Origin: an uncultured Alistipes sp.
GTDB lineage: Bacteria; Bacteroidota; Bacteroidia; Bacteroidales; UBA932
Direction: 5' to 3'
Assembly: GCA_902388455.1 (NCBI GenBank)
Contig: CABMPD010000004.1
Location: 1 to 64,000, forward strand
DNA: 64,000 nucleotides
The notes below the pieces were generated by a model. It was not told where the DNA came from, did no database searches, and worked only from the letters and a program-made list of their open reading frames with translations. This document shows, one piece after another, positions 42,486 through 51,401 of this stretch (its first letter is position 1; the number at the start of each line of letters is the position of its first letter). The position numbers and the translations under genes are program-made.

Positions 42486-43600
42486 CGTACCTTTAATATA
42501 TAGCGGCCGTAAATGTCTGCCTCTATAATTCCCTCAATCTCCATTTCCGTAAGCCGGACCAGGGTTTCTGCCGGGTCGGCTCCGGTTTTCTGCAGCAAGG
42601 CATTCCGTTCTACGGCCGGTTCATCCGACAAAGCTAATAATATATTCCGTTGGATGTAGTCGCTCCGCTCGAAAAGTTGTTGAAAAACTTTTCCGCTTCC
42701 GACTTTTTCCATATCGTTCCAGCCCATTGCGGCGGATATGCTTTCGGGAGAAGATATAATTGCCGCTCCGTTGGCTTCAATAAGGCGGTTGCATCCTTCA
42801 GAACAGGAATCTCCGATACGTCCTGGAATTGCGAATACGTCTCTGGAGTAGGACAGGGCGGTACGGGCAGTGATAAGACCTCCGCCTTTAATACCGGATT
42901 CTGCCAGCACTACGGCATCTGCCATGCCTGCGATTATCCGGTTCCGGCGCAAAAATGTGATGGCCATAGGAGTTGAGCCTTTGGGAAAATCTGTTACGAG
43001 GGCGCCTTTTCCTGCAATCTGTATGGCGTATTTCCGGTGAGGCGGGGGATAGATGCTGTCCATTCCTGTAGGTAAGACAGCAATGGTGGGCAGGCCATAT
43101 TCCATGGCGGCAAGGTGCGCCGTGATGTCAATCCCGTATGCCAGACCGCTGATTACGGTCGGTCTGTCCGCGAGTGATGCCAGGTGCTCTATTATTCTGC
43201 GGCACTGAATTTTCCCGTATGACGTGGCCTTGCGGGTGCCGACAATAGCCACGGAGCGGGACGGGTTCAGCCCGCAGCATCCCATATAGAACAGAACTGT
43301 CGGAGCATCCGGGCATTCCTTGAGGCGGCGGGGGTACTCTTTGTCCCGGATGTAGATGATCCGGACACCTTTGTTGCGGGCCCATCGCACTTCTTCTTCT
43401 GCAGTCCTCAGTATCCCGGGGTTGAGTATGGCGCTGCTGTAATATCCTTTGTCCTGCAGTGTGTCCCTGAGCTCAGCGGCACTCATTGCGAAAATTTCCC
43501 CAGGGGAAGGGAATCTGTCTGTGAGTTTCCGGGCATCCCGGCAGTTGTAGTTGAATATCCTGTTGATGGCGCAGGCGTAAACTGTTTCGTCGTATTCCAT
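42482..43600 (-). CDS. dprA: DNA-processing protein DprA
   Basis: 372 residues. After an N-terminal helical (SAM/HhH-like) region the Rossmann-like core holds VAIVGTRKATSYGK, VISGLAYGIDITAH, TGMDSIYPPPHRKYA and GGLITARTALSYSRDVFAIPG. A C-terminal winged-helix DML1-like domain ends the protein. DprA loads RecA onto incoming single-stranded DNA in natural transformation. First gene of the dprA-tatD-ansA operon. An intrinsic terminator lies between it and the upstream anti-sigma gene. Confidence 0.95.
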   Translation of the reverse strand: MEYDETVYACAINRIFNYNCRDARKLTDRFPSPGEIFAMSAAELRDTLQDKGYYSSAILNPGILRTAEEEVRWARNKGVRIIYIRDKEYPRRLKECPDAPTVLFYMGCCGLNPSRSVAIVGTRKATSYGKIQCRRIIEHLASLADRPTVISGLAYGIDITAHLAAMEYGLPTIAVLPTGMDSIYPPPHRKYAIQIAGKGALVTDFPKGSTPMAITFLRRNRIIAGMADAVVLAESGIKGGGLITARTALSYSRDVFAIPGRIGDSCSEGCNRLIEANGAAIISSPESISAAMGWNDMEKVGSGKVFQQLFERSDYIQRNILLALSDEPAVERNALLQKTGADPAETLVRLTEMEIEGIIEADIYGRYILKVR

Positions 43601-43645
43601 GGGACTAATGTAGTGGAATAAGGCGAGGGAGGGTGGAAAATAAAA

Positions 43646-43670
43646 AAAACGGATAAAAAATATCCGTTTT
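43646..43670 (-). terminator. Intrinsic terminator after the sigma/anti-sigma genes
   Basis: A perfect 10-base inverted repeat, AAAACGGATA and TATCCGTTTT, with a 5-base loop. On the minus strand the hairpin is followed by a run of eight Ts (43649-43642). It lies 39 bases beyond the stop of the anti-sigma-like gene and just upstream of dprA. Confidence 0.88.
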
Positions 43671-43708
43671 CAATATCCTGTGAAAATTTTGAAGCAGTGA
43701 AAGACTGT

Positions 43709-44140
43709 TTAAAAACTGTCTGGATTTAAAAAATCATCTCCGTATTTCTCATGGTAATAGAGTGAGTCTTCGGAATCAAATGTATCTATAGCAAATACTT
43801 CATTTTCTATACTGCGTGCATTCTGAATCTGATGCTGCTCTATTACGTTGTCTCTGTTGCGTACAGTCTCGAATGTGAACAATCCTATGCCGCAGACAAT
43901 GATGACTGCCGCTGCCGCCTTAGTCCAGCCAGACCGCAATATCCGGAATATAACCGGTGTCCTTTGAACTGTGCTGTCCTCATCCTCGAACATCCCTTTG
44001 CGCAGCCGCCGCATCGCCTCTAGCCGTGCCCTGCATTCCGGACATACTGACAGATGTTCCTGAACAGCGGTCTCGTCCTCGACGGACAGCCGGTTCAGGA
44101 AGTAATCAGAAATGGTCCTTATGTCTATATGTCTGTTCAT
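43709..44140 (-). CDS. Probable anti-sigma factor with zinc-finger (zf-HC2) domain
   Basis: 143 residues. The N-terminal helix region ends in the zinc-binding pattern HLSVCPECRARLEAM (H-x3-C-x2-C), the anti-sigma ZAS/zf-HC2 motif. One membrane helix lies at about 75-92 (AAAAVIIVCGIGLFTF). A short polar extracytoplasmic tail rich in Asp, Glu and Asn follows. It would hold a sigma factor at the membrane. The gene overlaps the stop of the sigma-like gene by 4 bases, supporting a cognate pair. Confidence 0.82.
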   Translation of the reverse strand: MNRHIDIRTISDYFLNRLSVEDETAVQEHLSVCPECRARLEAMRRLRKGMFEDEDSTVQRTPVIFRILRSGWTKAAAAVIIVCGIGLFTFETVRNRDNVIEQHQIQNARSIENEVFAIDTFDSEDSLYYHEKYGDDFLNPDSF

Positions 44141-45303
44141 CTGTATTTCTCAAGCATTTTCTTGTATCTCTCGTAGAGGCTTGTCTTGAGCCTCTTGATC
44201 TCCTGGCGGACTCTCGCGCACTCTTTTGCAAGTTCTTTTCCTTTCATGTCCCCGAAGTGCCTGGCAACAATCTCTTCGTATGAGAGCCCGTCTATATAGT
44301 GTTCGAACATTCTCTGTACCTTGTCCTCGTATCCCTTTATCAACTCATCATGAAGCGGGTGCTCCTTATTATATAATATCACTATGAAGTACCCTTGAAC
44401 AGAGTCTTTGTCCGAAAAGTCGATATAAGTGGCAAGGCTGCCTGCGTGTGACGGGAAATTTTCAGGTTTTGTGACGGGATTGTTGAAATATTTTTCCTCT
44501 TCTTCTGCAGTGAGCTTATACTGAATGAGATCTATGTCCGTAGGCGCCTTTGCCCGATTGCGGGAAATTTCCTTATTCTTGTTCTTAAGGACGCCGACGG
44601 AGTAGGAGATGACGGCCTTGGCGTCTACAGGCTCCTTGAGGCGGTGCTCGACTACAGCCCTGTTGACTGAGATGCAGGTGTCGCTCCAGATATCGTGGAT
44701 ATTGTTGTCTCCCGCTATGCCTGACATCTGATAGCAGAAGGCGGCCGTGATGGGCTTCAGTTTCAGATAGAATTTCTCCCAGTAGAAAGACTTGTTGTCT
44801 TTCATTCCATTGATTATGCGGTCTTCCTGAACCGGAAAGTGCTCTTGGGCCATGGAACGGCAATATCCGTCCAGTTCCCTGGTGTTGCCGAATGCCGGCA
44901 TCCGGGAGAAATTGACCGCATACAGTTCCTGAAACAGGTCCGGCTCCAGAGCATAGGAGAGTGTGTCTGCATCGGGCGCTAGATAACGGTCAGTCTCAGT
45001 ACGTTCTGATTCTTCGAAAATTCTGCGCAGCTGAATACGCAGTTGAGATGCGATTACTGTCTCGAATTCCGGATTATGAATGTTTGCCCTGCAGAATGCG
45101 CTGAATCCTTTGCTGCGGTAGAATTCTCTAAGGCATCTGCTTTTCCATTCGTAGAAGGACTCGTCTTCCTGCGGAGGAAACTGCTTTGCAAGTACGGCGG
45201 CCTCTTCCCGAACACCCCGGAACAATCCGAGGCGCTCGAGGCGGTACCGCTCATTCTCTTTGGTGAGCAGCTCCAGAATGTCTTTTTCTATGCTGCGGGC
45301 CAT
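44137..45303 (-). CDS. Sigma-70-like factor with long N-terminal extension
   Basis: 388 residues, about twice an ECF sigma factor. The first 150 or so residues are charged and helical, with no family I recognise. Region 2-like sequence is at about 165-260 (FYWEKFYLKLKPITAAFCYQ, IHDIWSDTCISVNRAV, VISYSVGVLKNKNKEISRNR). Region 4-like helix-turn-helix is at about 325-385 (YIDGLSYEEIVARHFGDMKG, CARVRQEIKRLKTSLYERY). The partner anti-sigma gene overlaps its end. It starts 12 bases after galE. Assignment as a sigma factor is from pattern and context; regulon unknown. Confidence 0.72.
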   Translation of the reverse strand: MARSIEKDILELLTKENERYRLERLGLFRGVREEAAVLAKQFPPQEDESFYEWKSRCLREFYRSKGFSAFCRANIHNPEFETVIASQLRIQLRRIFEESERTETDRYLAPDADTLSYALEPDLFQELYAVNFSRMPAFGNTRELDGYCRSMAQEHFPVQEDRIINGMKDNKSFYWEKFYLKLKPITAAFCYQMSGIAGDNNIHDIWSDTCISVNRAVVEHRLKEPVDAKAVISYSVGVLKNKNKEISRNRAKAPTDIDLIQYKLTAEEEEKYFNNPVTKPENFPSHAGSLATYIDFSDKDSVQGYFIVILYNKEHPLHDELIKGYEDKVQRMFEHYIDGLSYEEIVARHFGDMKGKELAKECARVRQEIKRLKTSLYERYKKMLEKYR

Positions 45304-45315
45304 CCGGCTGCCGGA

Positions 45316-46359
45316 CTATTTGATGCCTCTGACTTTTTTCTCCCATTTCCATGCTGAGCGGAGAACATCGTCGATGGGAGTGTCGGCCTTCCATCCGAGA
45401 ACCTTGTTGGCTTTCTCGGGGTTGGCCCATACCTTGATGATGTCTCCGGCGCGGCGGGGTGCGAAACTGTAGGGAAGATTGACGCCTGTCGCCGATATGA
45501 AGTGGTTGACGAGCTCCAGAACGGAGAGTCCGTTTCCTGTGCCGAGGTTGAATATCTCGTAGCGGTCTGAGTCAGATACTTCCAACATTCTGTCCACTGC
45601 TGCGACATGGGCTTTCGCAAGGTCTACTACATAGATGTAGTCGCGGATGCAGGTGCCGTCAGGAGTAGGATAGTCGTTGCCGAAGATTTTGAGCTCTTTC
45701 CGTATGCCGGCTGCGGTCTGGGTGATGTAGGGCACCAGGTTCTGGGGTACGCCTATAGGCATTTCGCCGATGTTGGCTGACGGATGAGCTCCGATGGGGT
45801 TGAAATATCTTAGAGCGATTACCTTCAGTGAATGATAGGCAGTTACGCAGTCGCGGAGAATCTCCTCGCACATCTGCTTGGTGCGGCCGTAGGGTGATGT
45901 GGCGGGCTTGACGGGTGCGCTTTCGCTGATGGGAAGGTTTTCCGGGTCAGGCTCACCGTATACGGTACAGGATGATGAGAACACGATTCCGCGCTGACGG
46001 CCGTCACATGTGGACAGTTCGATGAGGTAGAGAAGTGAACGGAGATTGTTTTCAAAATATTTGAGGGGTTGCTCTACGCTTTCGCCTACGGCCTTATGGG
46101 CAGCGAAGTGGATGGCGGCCTTGATGTCCGGATATTTCTCGAAGACCTGTGCGAACTGGGCCTTGTCGCTGCAGTCCAGCTCCATGAACGGGAGCGGCTT
46201 TCCTGTAATCTGCTCTATGCCCTTGAGCATGTCGGGAGATGAGTTGGAAAAATTGTCCACGCCTACTACCTCGTAGCCTGCGTTTACCAGTTCGACGACT
46301 GTGTGCGAGCCGATGTATCCTGCGGCTCCTGTAACGAGTACCCTGCCTTTGTTGTTCAT
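45316..46359 (-). CDS. galE: UDP-glucose 4-epimerase
   Basis: 347 residues from the ATG at 46359 (MNNKGRVLVTGAAGYIGSH). NAD-binding GAAGYIG and catalytic Ser/Tyr/Lys: SSSCTVYGEP and YGRTKQMCEE. It interconverts UDP-glucose and UDP-galactose for galactose use and surface glycans. The first gene of the galE-sigma-anti-sigma group. It is transcribed divergently from rpiB, with a TATATTTG box in the 70-base gap. Confidence 0.96.
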   Translation of the reverse strand: MNNKGRVLVTGAAGYIGSHTVVELVNAGYEVVGVDNFSNSSPDMLKGIEQITGKPLPFMELDCSDKAQFAQVFEKYPDIKAAIHFAAHKAVGESVEQPLKYFENNLRSLLYLIELSTCDGRQRGIVFSSSCTVYGEPDPENLPISESAPVKPATSPYGRTKQMCEEILRDCVTAYHSLKVIALRYFNPIGAHPSANIGEMPIGVPQNLVPYITQTAAGIRKELKIFGNDYPTPDGTCIRDYIYVVDLAKAHVAAVDRMLEVSDSDRYEIFNLGTGNGLSVLELVNHFISATGVNLPYSFAPRRAGDIIKVWANPEKANKVLGWKADTPIDDVLRSAWKWEKKVRGIK

Positions 46360-46370
46360 TTTCTTAAAAT

Positions 46371-46405
46371 TTTGTCTGCAAATATACTCAAATTTTCTAA
46401 TTTTG
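46371..46405 (+). promoter_or_regulatory. Putative promoter of rpiB-truB-queA
   Basis: TTTG at 46371-46374, a 23-base spacer (longer than the usual 19-21) and TAATTTTG at 46398-46405. It gives a leader of about 21 bases to the rpiB ATG at 46430. Confidence 0.45.
46379..46386 (-). promoter_or_regulatory. Putative -7 box of galE
   Basis: Minus-strand TATATTTG, an exact TAnnTTTG match, about 20 bases upstream of the galE start. No clear -33 element at 19-21 bases. It overlaps the spacer of the divergent rpiB promoter. Confidence 0.45.
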
Positions 46406-46429
46406 CGGCCACTCAATACAAATGTTATT

Positions 46430-46861
46430 ATGCTGTTAGGAATTGCATCAGATCATGCCGGCTTCGAAATGAAGGAAGCCTTGAAAAAGTACCTGGCCTC
46501 ACAGGGTTATGACGTGAAGGATTTCGGAACCCACTCTTCGGAGAGTATGGACTATCCAGACGTGGCCCATCCTTTGGCAGAAAGTGTCGAGAAAGGTGAG
46601 GTGGATCTGGGTATAGCTCTTTGTGGTTCGGGCAATGGAATAAGCATGACCCTGAACAAGCATCAGGGAGTGCGTGCCGCTCTCTGCTGGAATGAGGAAC
46701 TGGCCGCTCTGGCCCGTCAGCACAATGATGCCAATGTACTTTCCCTTCCTGCCCGTTTTATTCCTGTAGAACTGGCCGAGAGGATTGTCCGGAAATTCCT
46801 GGACAGTTCCTTCGAAGGAGGACGTCATCAGAGGAGAGTTGAGAAAATTCCCTGCAGGTAA
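46430..46861 (+). CDS. rpiB: Ribose-5-phosphate isomerase B
   Basis: 143 residues from the ATG at 46430 (MLLGIASDHAGFEMKEAL); the upstream in-frame codons overlap galE and look non-coding. Active-site cysteine in IALCGSGNGISM, and SDHAGF binds phosphate. It interconverts ribose-5-phosphate and ribulose-5-phosphate in the pentose phosphate pathway; an allose-6-phosphate isomerase role cannot be excluded. truB starts 2 bases after it. Confidence 0.94.
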   Translation: MLLGIASDHAGFEMKEALKKYLASQGYDVKDFGTHSSESMDYPDVAHPLAESVEKGEVDLGIALCGSGNGISMTLNKHQGVRAALCWNEELAALARQHNDANVLSLPARFIPVELAERIVRKFLDSSFEGGRHQRRVEKIPCR

Positions 46862-46863
46862 GG

Positions 46864-47589
46864 ATGTACGCGGTCATAGACAGGAATACTCCTGCCGGAA
46901 CTTCCCTGGCTCCGGACTTATATCCGGAAGGGTTCGTAATGGTCATGGACAAGCCGTACCGGTGGACTTCGGCCGATGCCGTGCGCAAGATCAAGTTCTC
47001 GCTCAGAAAGATGTACCATCTGCACAATGTCAAGGTCGGACATGCCGGAACACTGGATCCTCTTGCGACCGGGGTCCTGCTGGTCTGTGTGGGAAAGGCG
47101 ACGAAAGTCTCCGAGGCTCTGCAGTCCGAGCGCAAGGAGTATATCGCGGAAGTGACTTTCGGGGCCACGACACCGTCTTTTGACATGGAGCATGAAGTGG
47201 ATGCAAGGTACCCGTGGGAGCATATAACGGAGGAGGCCATATCCGATGCTCTCAAGTCGATGGAAGGGGAGCAGATGCAGCTTCCGCCCATATACTCGGC
47301 CAAGTATGTGGACGGCATCAGGGCCTATGAGATGGCCCGTCAGGGAGAGGCTGTGGAGCTCAAGGCAGCCAGAATCAATATCTATTCAGCGCGGCTTATC
47401 GAATACAGTGCCCCGGTGCTCAAGGTTGCGGTGCAATGCAGCAAGGGTACTTATATCCGTGCTTTCGCGCGGGACCTCGGTATGGCTTTGGGCAGCGGAG
47501 CCCATCTGTCCGGACTGGTGAGAACGGCTTCGGGAGGATTCTCGATATCGAACGCTCTGACAATGGATGATTTTCTGCAAAGATTTTGA
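46864..47589 (+). CDS. truB: tRNA pseudouridine-55 synthase
   Basis: 241 residues. The catalytic aspartate is in GHAGTLDPLATGVLLVC. KPYRWTSADAVRKIK and the later PIYSAKYVDGIRAYEMAR complete the TruB pattern. It makes pseudouridine 55 in the T loop of tRNAs. At 241 residues it lacks most of the C-terminal PUA domain of E. coli TruB (about 314), as is usual for short-form enzymes. It is 34 bases ahead of queA. Confidence 0.95.
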   Translation: MYAVIDRNTPAGTSLAPDLYPEGFVMVMDKPYRWTSADAVRKIKFSLRKMYHLHNVKVGHAGTLDPLATGVLLVCVGKATKVSEALQSERKEYIAEVTFGATTPSFDMEHEVDARYPWEHITEEAISDALKSMEGEQMQLPPIYSAKYVDGIRAYEMARQGEAVELKAARINIYSARLIEYSAPVLKVAVQCSKGTYIRAFARDLGMALGSGAHLSGLVRTASGGFSISNALTMDDFLQRF

Positions 47590-47623
47590 AACTTTTTCCG
47601 GCGCGAGCCGTAAATAATATAGT

Positions 47624-48742
47624 ATGAAACTTTCGCAATTTAGCTTTGACCTGGATTACAGGAAAAACATCGCACCCTATCCTTCGGAGTACCGGGATGA
47701 GTGCAGGATGCTGGTTCTCCACCGTTCTACCGGTGATATAGAACATAAGATATTCAAGGATATAATCAATTACTGTGATGAAGGAGACGTGTTCGTTTTC
47801 AACGACACGAAGGTTTTCCCTGCCCGTTTGAAAGGCAACAAGGAGAAGACCGGGGCCGAGATTGTGGTTTTTCTGCTGCGGGAACTCAACAAGGACCAGC
47901 GGCTCTGGGATGTACTGGTGGATCCGGCGCGGAAGATACGTATAGGCAATAAACTGTATTTCGGGGAAAATGATTCTCTTGTGGCGGAAGTTATAGACAA
48001 TACAACTTCCAGAGGGCGTACCCTGCGTTTTCTCTTTGACGGAACATACGAGGAGTTCAAGTCCACCCTGTATTCTATGGGTGAGATACCTGTTCCGGAA
48101 TATGTTTATATAGCAAGACAGGCGCAGAGGGAGAGAGACGGACTTCCTCAGGTAAAGCGGACAGGACCTTTCATTTTTTCAGAGCCTTTTGATGTAGAAC
48201 GTTTTCAGACAATCTATGCTTCACAGGAAGGGGCTGTGGCTTCTCCTGCCGCGGGCCTGCATTTCAGCCGGGAGGTGTTCAAGCGTATGGAAATAAAAGG
48301 AGTGGATCCTCTTTTTATTACTTTGCATATGGGTCTGGGGCATTTCCGCAATGTGGATGTGGAAGATCTTTCCAAACACAAGATAGATTCGGAACGGATG
48401 ATTATCTCGGAAGAGACGGCAGATGCTGTCAACAGGGCCAAGGCCGGAGGACATAAGGTCTTCGCAGTGGGAGCCACTGTCGTCAGGGCTATCGAGACAC
48501 CGGTTACGACAACATGCCAGCTCAAGCCTTTTGACGGCTGGACCAACAGGTTTATATTTCCTCCGTACAAGTTCTCGATTCCGGATGCGGTTATAACCAA
48601 TTTCCATCTGCCTAACTCCACCATGCTGATGTCGGCATGCTCTTTCGGAGGCTACGACAATGTCATGCGTGCCTACCGGACAGCCCTCAAGGAGGGCTAT
48701 CAGTTCGGCATGTACGGTGACGCGATGCTGATGATCGACTAA
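47624..48742 (+). CDS. queA: S-adenosylmethionine:tRNA ribosyltransferase-isomerase
   Basis: 372 residues. Conserved QueA blocks: [62 protein letters not shown] and [19 protein letters not shown]. It transfers the ribosyl part of SAM to preQ1-modified tRNA, forming epoxyqueuosine. Converges on ftsZ with only 3 bases between stops. Confidence 0.96.
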   Translation: MKLSQFSFDLDYRKNIAPYPSEYRDECRMLVLHRSTGDIEHKIFKDIINYCDEGDVFVFNDTKVFPARLKGNKEKTGAEIVVFLLRELNKDQRLWDVLVDPARKIRIGNKLYFGENDSLVAEVIDNTTSRGRTLRFLFDGTYEEFKSTLYSMGEIPVPEYVYIARQAQRERDGLPQVKRTGPFIFSEPFDVERFQTIYASQEGAVASPAAGLHFSREVFKRMEIKGVDPLFITLHMGLGHFRNVDVEDLSKHKIDSERMIISEETADAVNRAKAGGHKVFAVGATVVRAIETPVTTTCQLKPFDGWTNRFIFPPYKFSIPDAVITNFHLPNSTMLMSACSFGGYDNVMRAYRTALKEGYQFGMYGDAMLMID

Positions 48743-48745
48743 AGG

Positions 48746-49975
48746 TCAGATTTTCCCGGCTTTTTTGAGTCTCTCGCGGCGGGCCAGGGCTGTCTCGTTC
48801 TCCAGGTCGGAGATGTTGCAGTCGGCTCCGTAGGTGAAGATGTTCTCCGTGTCCAGTTCCCGGATACTGCCTTCCTGAAACTCTCCGGTGATGCCTGTGG
48901 AGAGGGTGATGGTGCCTCTTCCATCGGCGGTGCCGTCGGTCAGCTCTACCGTGTCGGAGTTGCTGTAACTGCGGGTGCGGGCCGGAGGGGTGTTGTTTAC
49001 CTTGAACCCAGTGGCCAGGATAGTAACGGCTATCTCTCCTTCTTCCAGACGGTTGTCAGTGGTGAGTCCGCGTTTCTGCTTGCTCACTCCGCCGCCCGTG
49101 CTCTCGCGGATGAGGTCCAGTATCATGGTGTCCTCCGAAGCGAGCAGGGAGGACTTGCTGTTGTACATGATGTTGACCAGGACGTTCTTGGCAGTATTGA
49201 GGTCGAAGTCCTTGAGCAGGGGAGACGTCAGCGCCTTCTCCACCGCTTCCCTGGCCCTGTCCTCGCCGGAGGCGCGGCCCGTGCCCACCAGTGCCATCCC
49301 GCTGTCGCGCATTACCACCTTTACGTCTTCCAGGTCTACGTTGACGAAACCGGTGCTGGTGATTATCTCCGATATGCCGCGGACGGCGGTGTCGAGGATG
49401 TCGTCGGCCTTCTTGTAAGCGTCCTGAATGCTGAGATCCCCATAAAAGTCGTACATCTTCTGGTTATCGACGATGATGATGGAGTCAGTGTACTTGCTCA
49501 TCTCCTCTATTCCGTGGTAGGCTCTCTGGAGACATTCAAGCCCCTCGTTGTTGGTGGGGTAGGTTACAACGGCTATGGTCAGCAGGCCGGCTTCCTTGGC
49601 GGTCTTGGCTATGACAGGAGCGGCTCCGGTGCCCGTGCCTCCGCCCATTCCGGCGGTGATGAAGACTACGTCGATATTGCTGCCTATGTACTTTTTGATA
49701 TGCTCAATGGATTCGAAAGCGGCGTTACGGCCTTTCTCAGGATTCATGCCTGCTCCGAATCCTTTGGTGAGAGCCGAGCCGAGCTGAATCTTGTCCGGTA
49801 CGGGAGATGCCATCAGGGCCTGGCGGTCGGTATTGCAGATGAGGAATTCCACGTCCTTTATGCCCTCGTTGTAGAGACGGGTGACTGCGTTGCAGCCTCC
49901 GCCTCCTACTCCGATAATCTTGATGTTGGACATATTCTCGAGTATGCCTTCGGGTATGAAATCTGTAACTGTCAT
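48746..49975 (-). CDS. ftsZ: Cell division protein FtsZ
   Basis: 409 residues. GTP-binding signature GGGTGTGAAPVIA, N-terminal GVGGGGCNAVTRL, and T7 loop FVNVDLEDVK that completes the neighbour's GTPase site. FtsZ polymerises into the division ring. The variable C-terminal tail (about 335-409) ends in a basic stretch (LARRERLKKAGKI); I do not see an obvious D-I-P-x-F/L-type tail peptide for FtsA binding. Last gene of the dcw cluster, 19 bases after ftsA. Confidence 0.97.
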   Translation of the reverse strand: MTVTDFIPEGILENMSNIKIIGVGGGGCNAVTRLYNEGIKDVEFLICNTDRQALMASPVPDKIQLGSALTKGFGAGMNPEKGRNAAFESIEHIKKYIGSNIDVVFITAGMGGGTGTGAAPVIAKTAKEAGLLTIAVVTYPTNNEGLECLQRAYHGIEEMSKYTDSIIIVDNQKMYDFYGDLSIQDAYKKADDILDTAVRGISEIITSTGFVNVDLEDVKVVMRDSGMALVGTGRASGEDRAREAVEKALTSPLLKDFDLNTAKNVLVNIMYNSKSSLLASEDTMILDLIRESTGGGVSKQKRGLTTDNRLEEGEIAVTILATGFKVNNTPPARTRSYSNSDTVELTDGTADGRGTITLSTGITGEFQEGSIRELDTENIFTYGADCNISDLENETALARRERLKKAGKI

Positions 49976-49994
49976 GATTCTTCAACTTTAAATG

Positions 49995-51401
49995 TTATGC
50001 CTCGTTCTCCGTAGAGTCGAATATCCCCTTGATCCGTTCGGACCAGGGCTTCTTGGGCGGTCTGGGCGGTCTTTGGGGCCTTTGTGCGGTGCTGCCCGAC
50101 TGTCCGCGGGCCGTGTCCGCTCCGGCTCCTGCCGTTTCCTCCGGGGGAAGTGTCCCGAACAGGGTGGCGTTCTCGTCCGGCTGCGGCTGGGCAGTGCTCT
50201 GACGGGCGGATTCCGGCAGGGTCTCCTCGTATTCGAATCCCTTGATGATCAGGCCGACAGCCACCGAAGCCTCGGGACGGAACACCTCCTCCACCGAGTT
50301 TCCTATGACGGTGTTGCTGTCAGGCAGTCCTATACGCACGTCCATTCCCAGAATACTGCGGGCCAGAATCTGGATGTGGTTGAGTCCTGCCGTACCTCCG
50401 GTGATGACTGCTCCGCTGCGGATGCGGTCCTTGAATCCGGATTCCTCCACGATGCTGCGGACGGTGGCCAGTATCTCGCAGGTGCGGGCCTCGATGGCCT
50501 GGAACAGGAGCTTGAAGGGTACGTCCTTGATGGGTATCCCGTTCTTGTCGCGGATGGAGATTATCTTGTTCTCAGGGGCATATTCGCTGATGCAGGAGCC
50601 GTGCTGGATCTTCATTAGCTCGGCGTTGCGCAGGGATACTCCGCAGACCTGGCTGATGTCCTCGCTGATGGAGTTGCCGGCGAAGGGGATGACGGCGGCA
50701 TGACGGATGATATTGCCCTGGTATATCAGTACGTCGGTGGTTCCGGCGCCTATGTCCACCAGCACAGTGCCGAGTTCCTTCTCGTCGTCGGTAAGCAGGG
50801 CTGAGGCCGCCGCGATGGGAGACAGGACCATCTTCCTGGTGGAAAGACCGCTCATCGATATTGTCTGTCCGCATTTCTTGACTGTGCCGGCTCCGCCTAT
50901 GAAGAGCCGGTACTCGCCGCTGATCTCCTTGCCTGTCATTCCTACGGGGTCCCCGGCGTCTATGAACTCATCCACGTTGTAGTACTGCGGCACTACGAAC
51001 AGGATGTGCTCCGAGGGCTCGACCTTGCTCAGGTACATCTCGTCCAGCATGGAGGCTACTTCCTCAGTGCTGATCATCGAGTCCTCGTTCTGCCGGTTGC
51101 GGCTCAGACTTGCCGAGCAGCATCTGAGTTTCTGTCCGGATATGTTGACATACACGTCGCGGACGCTGTAGTGCTCGGTGTCGGGCAGGGAGTGCACCTG
51201 CTCCAGGACTTTCTGCATGGCCGGCTTGATGACGGAGATGACGTTCATTGGGTTCATGATTTCGCTCCGACGTACTCCGTTGACGGGTATGGGGGCCTCG
51301 CTGTAGCCGATGATCTTGATGCCGGTGGAGGTCTTCTCGCCGACGATTACGGCGAGCTTTGAGGTGCCTATGTCGATGGCTGTAATATATCTGCTGCTCA
51401 T
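49995..51401 (-). CDS. ftsA: Cell division protein FtsA
   Basis: 468 residues. Actin-like ATPase: ITAIDIGTSKLAVIVGE, the 1C/SHS2 insert, VLVDIGAGTTDVLIYQG and ITGGTAGLNHIQ. The C-terminus has a Pro/Gln/Ala-rich linker (about 400-450) followed by an amphipathic helix (KPWSERIKGIFDS) that should bind the membrane. FtsA anchors FtsZ. The linker is longer than in E. coli FtsA (420 residues). Its ATG overlaps the ftsQ stop by 4 bases. Confidence 0.96.
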   Translation of the reverse strand: MSSRYITAIDIGTSKLAVIVGEKTSTGIKIIGYSEAPIPVNGVRRSEIMNPMNVISVIKPAMQKVLEQVHSLPDTEHYSVRDVYVNISGQKLRCCSASLSRNRQNEDSMISTEEVASMLDEMYLSKVEPSEHILFVVPQYYNVDEFIDAGDPVGMTGKEISGEYRLFIGGAGTVKKCGQTISMSGLSTRKMVLSPIAAASALLTDDEKELGTVLVDIGAGTTDVLIYQGNIIRHAAVIPFAGNSISEDISQVCGVSLRNAELMKIQHGSCISEYAPENKIISIRDKNGIPIKDVPFKLLFQAIEARTCEILATVRSIVEESGFKDRIRSGAVITGGTAGLNHIQILARSILGMDVRIGLPDSNTVIGNSVEEVFRPEASVAVGLIIKGFEYEETLPESARQSTAQPQPDENATLFGTLPPEETAGAGADTARGQSGSTAQRPQRPPRPPKKPWSERIKGIFDSTENEA

